Assembly (NCBI GenBank): GCA_937925605.1
Contig: CALALV010000127.1
Span: forward strand, 1-6,944
Direction: 5' to 3'
DNA from: an uncultured Woeseia sp.
GTDB lineage: Bacteria > Pseudomonadota > Gammaproteobacteria > Steroidobacterales > Woeseiaceae
DNA: 6,944 nucleotides
Of the stretch, positions 1 through 4,807 are shown in pieces. The notes under the pieces were generated by a model. That model was not told where the DNA came from, did no database searches, and was given only the letters and a program-made list of their open reading frames with translations. How positions within the stretch are numbered: position 1 is the stretch's first letter; every line of letters starts with the position of its first letter. Both the position numbers and the translations under genes were made by a program.

Positions 1-2
1 GA

Positions 3-833
3 GTGTTCTGGAATACGAACTGGCAGGCGAGCACCGTGCCCCCGCCGCCCGGCGACGGGCCGCCGGGCGACGGGCCGCCGGGCGGCAGTGCCATCCCGCG
101 CGAGCTGCCGCCTGACCCCGTGCCCCGGCCCGAGCCGCGCAGCGCCTATGGCAACGGACCCGTCTACGAGGTCTACGGCCGGCCCTACCGCGTCCTCGAC
201 ACGAGCTACGGCTACAGCGAGCGCGGCGTCGCCTCCTGGTACGGCCGCAAATTTCACGGCCGCCTGACGTCCAGCCGCGAACCCTACGACATGCACGCAA
301 TGACCGCGGCGCACAAGACGCTGCCGTTGCCGACCTGGGTACGGGTCCGCAACCTGCGCAACAACCGCAGCGTTATCGTGCGCGTGAACGACCGCGGACC
401 GTTCGTCGACAACCGCATCATCGACCTGTCCTACGCCGCGGCGCGCCGGCTCGACATGGTGCGCGACGGCACCAGCCTGGTCGAGGTCACCGCGATCAGC
501 TTCGACGAAGCGCCGTCGGCGGACCCCATGACCGCCGGCACGGCCACGGCGGGTGCCAGCGCGGGCGATACGGGCGCGCCCGCCGGGCGCGGGCCCGCCA
601 ACACGGTCTGGCTGCAAGTCGGTGCATTCGGCGAACGGGCCAACGCCGAGCGGCGCTACCGGCTGCTCGCCGGCGGCGGCATCGACAACGCCTTCGTGCA
701 CGAGGAAACCGGGCCGCAACAGCCGCTGTACCGCGTGCGCATCGGCCCCATCGACGACGTCGAGCAGTTTGACCGGCTGGTTGCACGCTTGGGCGAACTC
801 GGCATCAGCGACTCGCACCTCGTCGCCGACTGA
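3..833 (+). CDS. rlpA: RlpA-family septal lytic transglycosylase, 5' partial
   Basis: The protein is an RlpA-type enzyme that cleaves glycan strands lacking stem peptides at the division septum, normally as an outer-membrane lipoprotein. Visible parts, numbered from the first in-frame GTG at 3, are a Pro/Gly-rich linker (about 10-45), a double-psi beta-barrel domain (about 68-165, with GVASWYG and VNDRGPF), an Ala/Gly/Thr-rich linker (about 170-200) and a C-terminal SPOR domain (about 201-276, starting VWLQVGAF) that binds denuded glycan. His104 and Asp130 match in context and spacing the two residues known to be essential in Pseudomonas RlpA, so it is probably active. No signal peptide or lipobox Cys is present in the visible part, which begins directly in linker-like sequence. 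I therefore infer that the true start lies left of the window and the GTG is not the start. The stop is TGA at 831-833. dacA follows 76 bases later, as in Escherichia. Confidence 0.93.
   Translation: MFWNTNWQASTVPPPPGDGPPGDGPPGGSAIPRELPPDPVPRPEPRSAYGNGPVYEVYGRPYRVLDTSYGYSERGVASWYGRKFHGRLTSSREPYDMHAMTAAHKTLPLPTWVRVRNLRNNRSVIVRVNDRGPFVDNRIIDLSYAAARRLDMVRDGTSLVEVTAISFDEAPSADPMTAGTATAGASAGDTGAPAGRGPANTVWLQVGAFGERANAERRYRLLAGGGIDNAFVHEETGPQQPLYRVRIGPIDDVEQFDRLVARLGELGISDSHLVAD
51..80 (+). repeat. Perfect 15-bp tandem duplication in the RlpA linker
   Basis: The unit GGCGACGGGCCGCCG occurs twice in direct succession (51-65 and 66-80) and is followed by a partial GGCGGC. It encodes GDGPP twice within the Pro/Gly-rich linker before the barrel domain. 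As 15 is a multiple of three, copy-number changes would keep the frame. It is probably a slippage product in a low-complexity linker, with no role visible beyond linker length. Confidence 0.8.
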
Positions 834-909
834 GCCCGCGCAAGCCCGGCGCCATTCGCGGCCGCAGGCGTTACAATACGCGGCCAGACTCACTGCCCGA
901 ACGGATCCC
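834..909 (+). promoter_or_regulatory. rlpA-dacA spacer with a candidate -10 box
   Basis: This 76-base spacer contains TACAAT at 872-877, five of six matches to the sigma-70 -10 consensus and conspicuously AT-rich for this DNA. It lies 32 bases before the dacA ATG, which is compatible with a start of transcription near 884. No good -35 box is seen; the hexamer at the 17-base position (849-854, GCGCCA) matches only 3 of 6. The box is framed by GCGT and ACGC, a short inverted repeat. CGCGGCC occurs as a direct repeat on either side, at 857-863 and 879-885. dacA may thus have its own promoter besides read-through from rlpA. This is inference from sequence alone. Confidence 0.35.
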
Positions 910-2049
910 ATGCCTGCAAGTCACCGGATTTTCGCCGTTTTTTGTCTTCTCGCCGTGCTGCCCGCGCAGGCCGCCGAGTTGCCGGTCCCCTCCCCGCCGG
1001 TCATCGGCGCGAAGAGCTACCTCGTCATCGATCACCAGAGCGGCCACGAGATCGCGACGCTGAATGCCGACGAACGGCTCGCGCCGGCCAGCCTGACCAA
1101 GCTGATGACCGGCTACGCGGTATTCCGCGCGCTCGCGGACGGCCAGATCGCCCTCGCCGACCAGGTCACGGTCAGCGAGAAGGCCTGGCGCACGCCCGGT
1201 TCGCGGATGTTCATCGAGGTCGGCAAGCAGGTGTCGGTCGAGGACCTCCTGCTCGGCATGATCGTGCAATCGGGCAACGACGCGAGCGTCGCGCTCGCCG
1301 AGTACGTGGCCGGCACCGAGGACGTGTTCGCGCAGCTGATGAACCGTTACGCCGCCGAGCTCGGCATGCGCAACAGCCAGTTCCGCAATTCGACCGGCCT
1401 GCCGGACGAGAACCACTACACGACGGCCCGCGACATGGCGACGCTCGCGCGCGCCGTGATCAGCGAGTTCCCCGATTATTACCGCTGGTACTCGGTGCGC
1501 GAATTTACCTACAACGACATTCGCCAGCCGAACCGCAACTCGCTCTTGTGGCGCGACCCGAGTGTCGACGGCATGAAGACCGGCCACACCGACGACGCCG
1601 GTTACTGCCTCGTGTCCTCGGCCGAGCGCGACGGCATGCGCATCATCGCGGTCGTGCTCGGCACGGCCAGCGAGCGTTCGCGCATCGACGGCAGCCAGGC
1701 GCTGCTGAACTACGGCTTCCGCTTCTTCGAGACGCGACTGCTGTACCGCGCCGGCGAGACCGTTGCCGAGACCCGTGTCTGGAAGTCGGAGAAGGAATAC
1801 ACGAAGCTCGGCCTCCCAGAAGACCTGTACGTGACCGTGCCCCGCGGCCGCTACGACGAACTCGAATCGGTGCTGAACGTGCCGGCCGTACTGCTCGCGC
1901 CGGTCGCGCAGGGTCAGCCGCTCGCCGAACTTCAGGTCAGCCTGAACGGCAAGTCGCTGGTCAGCGAGCCGTTGCGCGCGCTGTCGGAGAATCCCAGCGG
2001 CTCCCTGTGGCAGCGCACGCGCGACAGCGTCGCGCTCTGGTTCGAATAG
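910..2049 (+). CDS. dacA: D-alanyl-D-alanine carboxypeptidase, PBP5/6 type
   Basis: This periplasmic enzyme removes the terminal D-Ala from peptidoglycan pentapeptides and so limits cross-linking. The predicted product is 379 residues, close to the usual 380-400. It starts with a Sec signal peptide (1-21, cleavage likely after AQA). The serine peptidase motifs are all present: SLTK (Ser61 nucleophile, Lys64), SGN (121-123) and KTG (223-225). A PBP5 C-terminal beta domain follows (about 270-360), and residues 364-379 form a short Trp-containing amphipathic tail that would hold the protein to the inner-membrane surface. The reading frame is open far upstream to 553, but ATG 910 is chosen because it directly precedes the signal peptide; its ribosome-binding site is weak. 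The DUF493 gene begins 7 bases after the stop. The ybeD-lipB context favours dacA over the paralogues dacC and dacD. Confidence 0.96.
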   Translation: MPASHRIFAVFCLLAVLPAQAAELPVPSPPVIGAKSYLVIDHQSGHEIATLNADERLAPASLTKLMTGYAVFRALADGQIALADQVTVSEKAWRTPGSRMFIEVGKQVSVEDLLLGMIVQSGNDASVALAEYVAGTEDVFAQLMNRYAAELGMRNSQFRNSTGLPDENHYTTARDMATLARAVISEFPDYYRWYSVREFTYNDIRQPNRNSLLWRDPSVDGMKTGHTDDAGYCLVSSAERDGMRIIAVVLGTASERSRIDGSQALLNYGFRFFETRLLYRAGETVAETRVWKSEKEYTKLGLPEDLYVTVPRGRYDELESVLNVPAVLLAPVAQGQPLAELQVSLNGKSLVSEPLRALSENPSGSLWQRTRDSVALWFE

Positions 2050-2056
2050 GCGTGCC

Positions 2057-2326
2057 ATGCCCGGCGACGACGGTCAGCTGCTGGAGTTTCCCTGCGACTT
2101 CCCGATCAAGATGATGGGACGGGATCGCGAAGACTTCCACGCGCTCGCGCGCTCGCTGGTCGAACAGCACACCGGGCCCGTCGCCGACGAAGCCGTGCGC
2201 ACGGCGGCCAGCCGCAACGGGCGGTTCGTGTCCGTCACGATCACGATTCGAGCGGAGAGCCAGGCACAGCTCGACGCGATCTACATGGATCTCAGCGCGA
2301 ACGACGACGTGCTGGTGGCACTGTGA
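2057..2326 (+). CDS. ybeD: DUF493 / YbeD family small protein
   Basis: An 89-residue soluble protein, close to the 87 residues of Escherichia YbeD. Recognisable family features are the N-terminal segment LLEFPCDFPIKMMG, the middle FVSVTITIRAES strand region and the end MDLSANDDVLVAL. Known structures of the family show an ACT-like alpha/beta fold. No catalytic activity is established and the molecular role is unknown. It sits 7 bases after dacA, and its TGA (2324-2326) overlaps the GTG start of lipB, so translation of the two is probably coupled. The dacA-ybeD-lipB order is conserved in gammaproteobacteria and supports the assignment. There is no signal peptide or membrane segment. Confidence 0.92.
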   Translation: MPGDDGQLLEFPCDFPIKMMGRDREDFHALARSLVEQHTGPVADEAVRTAASRNGRFVSVTITIRAESQAQLDAIYMDLSANDDVLVAL

Positions 2327-3006
2327 GCGCGGTAGCAGCCGCCGACAACGGCGTCGCGCCCCTGACGGTCCGTCGACTCGGTCGGCAGGACTACGAGCCG
2401 CTGTGGCGCGCGATGCAGAAATTCACCGACACGCGCGACGCCGCGACGCCCGACGAGATCTGGTTCACCGAACACCCCCCGGTGTTCACGCTCGGCCTGA
2501 ACGCGGCGCGCGAGCACCTGCTCGCGCCCGGCGACATCCCGGTCGTGCAGATCGACCGCGGTGGCCAGGTGACCTGGCACGGGCCGGGCCAGGTCATGCT
2601 GTACCCGCTGATCGACATTCGCCGCGCCGGCATCGGCGTGCGCCCGCTGGTGACAGCGCTGGAGCGCGCGGTGATCCGGCTCGCGGCGGAGCATGGCATC
2701 GACGCGCAGTGCCGGCGCAATGCGCCGGGCGTCTACGTCGACGGCCGCAAGCTCGCGTCGGTCGGCCTGCGCATCCGCCGCGGCGCCAGCTACCACGGGC
2801 TGGCCATGAACCTGGACGCAGACCTCGAGCCGTTCTCGCGCATCAATCCCTGCGGCTACGCCGGGCTCGAGGTCGTCAACCTGCGCGACCTCGGCGTCGT
2901 TACCGCGCGCGACGAACTGGTCGACGCGCTGCTCGCGCACCTGCTGGACGAACTCGGATTCGGCGGACGCGAGCGCCGCTACGCCGACGCATTGCCCGCC
3001 GCCTGA
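2323..3006 (+). CDS. lipB: Lipoyl(octanoyl) transferase LipB
   Basis: The enzyme transfers octanoyl from octanoyl-ACP to the lipoyl-domain lysine of 2-oxoacid dehydrogenases and the glycine cleavage H protein; LipA then inserts sulfur. The product is 227 residues. The family signature RGGQVTWHGPGQ is at 79-90. The catalytic pair is present: Lys143 in GRKLASVGLR and Cys177 in INPCGYAG. The GTG start at 2323 overlaps the ybeD stop (GTGA), and the next in-frame Met (position 31) would cut into the domain, so GTG is chosen. Unlike Escherichia, lipA does not follow. The last 28 bases overlap the end of the oppositely oriented murU. lipA must be elsewhere in the genome if the pathway is complete. 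Confidence 0.96.
   Translation: MSAVAAADNGVAPLTVRRLGRQDYEPLWRAMQKFTDTRDAATPDEIWFTEHPPVFTLGLNAAREHLLAPGDIPVVQIDRGGQVTWHGPGQVMLYPLIDIRRAGIGVRPLVTALERAVIRLAAEHGIDAQCRRNAPGVYVDGRKLASVGLRIRRGASYHGLAMNLDADLEPFSRINPCGYAGLEVVNLRDLGVVTARDELVDALLAHLLDELGFGGRERRYADALPAA
2979..3006. other. Tail-to-tail overlap of lipB and murU
   Basis: lipB ends with TGA at 3004-3006 on the plus strand. murU ends with TAG (plus-strand CTA at 2979-2981) on the minus strand. The two coding regions share 28 bases, so the last nine or so codons of each gene are constrained by the other. There is no room for a separate intrinsic terminator, and I see no GC hairpin with a T-run on either strand nearby. Transcription from both sides must end inside the opposing gene or by Rho. 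Confidence 0.9.
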
Positions 3007-3659
3007 AGCGCGGCCTCGGCGTCCGCGAGGCGCTCGGGCGTGCCGACGTCAGCCCAGAATCCGCGGTGCAGGCTCCCGGCGAGCGCGCCGCGCCCCGCGG
3101 CATCCATGAGCAGCGGCGCGAGCGGGAAGCGACCCGGCCGGCAGTCGGCGAAGAACTCGGGCCGGTAGCGGGCAATGCCCGCGAACGTGTACGGCGCCGG
3201 TTTCCCGAGCGTGACGCGGCCGTCCTGCAGGCCGAAGTCGCCGTCCTCGCGGTAGCCGGGATTCGCGACCAGAACGAGCTCGGCGTCGGCGTCCGCGGCG
3301 AGCGGCGCAGACGGCGGCAGCCAGTCGCAGACGATGTCGGCATTGACGACCCAGAACGGCGCATCGCCGAGCATCGGCAGCGCGCGCAGGATACCGCCAC
3401 CGGTCTCCAGGACGTCCTCGCCCTCCGGGCTGTAGACGATCCGCAGGCCGTAGCGGTGCCCGTCGCCGATGCGCCCGACGATCCGCTCGCCGAGCCAGCC
3501 GAGGTTGATGACCGCCGTGTCCGCACCGGCGGCGGCCAGGCGCTCGAGGTGGCGCTCCAGCAGGCTCCGGCCCGCAACCTCGACCAGTGCTTTCGGAACG
3601 CGCTCGGTCAGCGGCCGCAGCCGCTCGCCGCGACCGGCGGCGAGCAGCATGATCCTCAC
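2979..3659 (-). CDS. murU: N-acetylmuramate alpha-1-phosphate uridylyltransferase MurU
   Basis: MurU joins MurNAc-1-phosphate and UTP to give UDP-MurNAc, so that recycled wall sugar bypasses the fosfomycin-sensitive MurA step. The product is 226 residues, close to the 223 or so of the Pseudomonas enzyme. The nucleotidyltransferase signature LLAAGRGERLRPLT is at 5-18, with Lys23 in VPKAL. LETGGG is at 84-89, and NAD (106-108) carries the likely metal-binding Asp108. FWADVGTPERL lies near residues 201-211. The start is GTG 3659, which overlaps the amgK stop as GTGA and gives MRIMLLAAG, aligned with the family start; ATG 3650 would remove three residues. On sequence alone it could be another sugar-1-phosphate nucleotidyltransferase such as a mannose-1-phosphate guanylyltransferase, but the amgK partner makes MurU much more likely. 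The stop lies inside the 3' end of lipB. Confidence 0.9.
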   Translation of the reverse strand: MRIMLLAAGRGERLRPLTERVPKALVEVAGRSLLERHLERLAAAGADTAVINLGWLGERIVGRIGDGHRYGLRIVYSPEGEDVLETGGGILRALPMLGDAPFWVVNADIVCDWLPPSAPLAADADAELVLVANPGYREDGDFGLQDGRVTLGKPAPYTFAGIARYRPEFFADCRPGRFPLAPLLMDAAGRGALAGSLHRGFWADVGTPERLADAEAALQAAGNASA

Positions 3660-4669
3660 TTGGCCGGCTCCAGCGCCGGCAGGCAGCGCTCGCTGACGAG
3701 CCGGCCGAGAAACGCGAGTTCCGCGTGGCGCGGCACGACCTCCAGCACGTAGCGTAGCGTCCGCGGTACGTCCGCGAGATAGCGTGCCTTGCCGTCGCGA
3801 TGGTTCAGTCGCGCGAAGATGCCGGCGGCCTTCAGGTGGCGCTGCACCCCGGTCAGCTCGAACGCGCGCAGGAATGCGTCGCGGTCGAACGCACGCGGCA
3901 GGCGCCGCTCGGCGCGCCGGTAGAAGTCGAACGCGTAAGCGCGCACGCGGTGCTCCGGCCAGCTCACGTAGCAGTCCTTCAGCAGCGAGACGAGATCGTA
4001 GGTCAGCGGCCCGTCGACCGCGTCCTGGAAATCGAGGATGCCCGGGTTGTCGTGTTCCCGCACCATCAGGTTGCGCGAATGGTAGTCGCGATGCACGAAC
4101 ACGCGCGGCTGGGCCAGCGAGGCCTCGATCAGCAGTTCGCGGGTCAGGCGCCAGTCGGCCTCGTCCGCCGCCGAGAACTCGAGCCCGAGGTGCGTGCCGC
4201 ACAGCCAGTCGCGGAACAGCGCGAGCTCGCGCTCGAGCAGGCGCACGTCGTAGGGCGGCAGGCCGGCACGGTAATCGGCGCCGGCCGACTGCATCCGGTC
4301 GAGCGCGACCAGCGCGTCGTGATAGAGAGCGTCCGCGCGCCCCGGCCGCTCGAGCAGTTCGTCGAGGTACTGGCGCTCGCCCAGGTCGTCGAGCAGCAGG
4401 TAGCCGACCGAAAGGTCGTGTGCGTGGACGGCGGGCGCGTTGAGGCCCATCTCGCGCAGCCAGCCGGCGACGCGCAGGAACGGCTCCGAGTCTTCCTTGT
4501 CGGGAGGCGCGTCCATCGCGATATACTGCCGCCCGCCCGTGTAGACCCGGAAGTAACGCCGGAAGCTCGCATCGATGGAGGCAGGTTCGATGCGATCGAC
4601 GGCGAGGCCCGCTTCATCCGCGAGCCACCGGGCCAGGGCCGCGAGTCGCGGATCCGGGGTATCTGGCAA
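3656..4669 (-). CDS. amgK: Anomeric MurNAc/GlcNAc kinase AmgK (APH-like)
   Basis: AmgK phosphorylates MurNAc (and GlcNAc) at the anomeric hydroxyl with ATP, feeding MurU. The predicted product is 337 residues, about the family length. It has an aminoglycoside-phosphotransferase-like kinase fold: DASFRRYFR at 33-41 and MDAPP at 52-56 in the N-lobe, the catalytic loop HRDYHSRN at 193-200 (Asp195, Asn200) and the metal-binding LDFQD at 212-216 (Asp213). The frame is open to an ATG at 4822, but that gives a 51-residue basic, low-complexity extension and overlaps lptD. I choose TTG 4669: it gives MPDTPDPRLAALARWL, which resembles family N termini, and has GAGGA 8 bases before it. The murU start overlaps the stop by 4 bases, which indicates a two-gene operon. 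lptD diverges from it, as in Pseudomonas. An uncharacterised APH-family kinase is the alternative, made unlikely by murU. Confidence 0.92.
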   Translation of the reverse strand: MPDTPDPRLAALARWLADEAGLAVDRIEPASIDASFRRYFRVYTGGRQYIAMDAPPDKEDSEPFLRVAGWLREMGLNAPAVHAHDLSVGYLLLDDLGERQYLDELLERPGRADALYHDALVALDRMQSAGADYRAGLPPYDVRLLERELALFRDWLCGTHLGLEFSAADEADWRLTRELLIEASLAQPRVFVHRDYHSRNLMVREHDNPGILDFQDAVDGPLTYDLVSLLKDCYVSWPEHRVRAYAFDFYRRAERRLPRAFDRDAFLRAFELTGVQRHLKAAGIFARLNHRDGKARYLADVPRTLRYVLEVVPRHAELAFLGRLVSERCLPALEPAK

Positions 4670-4677
4670 CTTGAGTG

Positions 4678-4682
4678 TCCTC
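4678..4682 (-). promoter_or_regulatory. Ribosome binding site deciding the amgK TTG start
   Basis: On the minus strand GAGGA ends 8 bases before TTG 4669. This is the best Shine-Dalgarno match near any candidate start of amgK and supports the non-ATG start over the ATG at 4822. Confidence 0.6.
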
Positions 4683-4696
4683 GTTACTAACCAGCA

Positions 4697-4713
4697 GGCG
4701 CCGACAGGGCGCC
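4697..4713. repeat. GGCGCC hairpin-forming inverted repeat
   Basis: GGCGCC at 4697-4702 and again at 4708-4713, separated by GACAG, can form a 6-bp all-GC stem with a 5-base loop. Each half is itself a palindrome, so the two are also direct repeats 11 bases apart, about one helical turn. No T-run follows on either strand, so it is not an intrinsic terminator. It lies 28 bases before the amgK start on that gene's sense strand. A role as leader structure or protein site is possible but unproven; in DNA this rich in GC it may be chance. Confidence 0.45.
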
Positions 4714-4807
4714 GCGTTGCAGCGCCCGGGACCGTGTGGGAAGGTATCAAATCGGCCTCGTGCTTGCCCAACCGGGCGGGCTCCGGCCGCTGGCGAACGC
4801 GCGAGAC

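Larger units (their letters stand above)
4670..4807. promoter_or_regulatory. Divergent amgK/lptD intergenic region
   Basis: These 138 bases must hold the promoters of amgK-murU (leftward) and lptD (rightward). The most AT-rich stretch is GGTATCAAAT at 4743-4752. Read rightward it offers TATCAA (4745-4750) as a weak -10, or TCAAA (4747-4751), which resembles a sigma-E -10; the possible partner GGGACC at 4728-4733 is too close for a normal sigma-E spacing. Read leftward the same bases give TTTGATACC, also a weak -10. No confident -35 pairs with any of these. Two GGCGCC palindromes (4697-4702 and 4708-4713) can form a hairpin. The region is bounded by the TTG start chosen for each gene; if lptD starts at GTG 4760 or 4736 it is shorter. 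Confidence 0.4.

Noticed and set aside
871..2058. A 395-codon open frame on the minus strand opposite dacA
   Set aside because: The product is rich in Arg, Ala, Val and Gly with no recognisable domain, while the plus strand holds a complete dacA with all catalytic motifs. In DNA this GC-rich, stop codons are rare in antisense frames.
2403..3752. A 449-codon plus-strand open frame crossing lipB and murU
   Set aside because: The product is strongly Arg/Ala-rich and overlaps two well-supported genes in other frames, so it is a GC-bias artefact.
3800..4690. A 296-codon plus-strand open frame opposite amgK
   Set aside because: It has no recognisable motif and mirrors the codon pattern of amgK, whose kinase motifs and operon overlap with murU are clear.
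4697..4713. The GGCGCC hairpin as an intrinsic terminator
   Set aside because: No T-run follows on either strand, and it lies upstream of both flanking genes, where no transcript needs to end.
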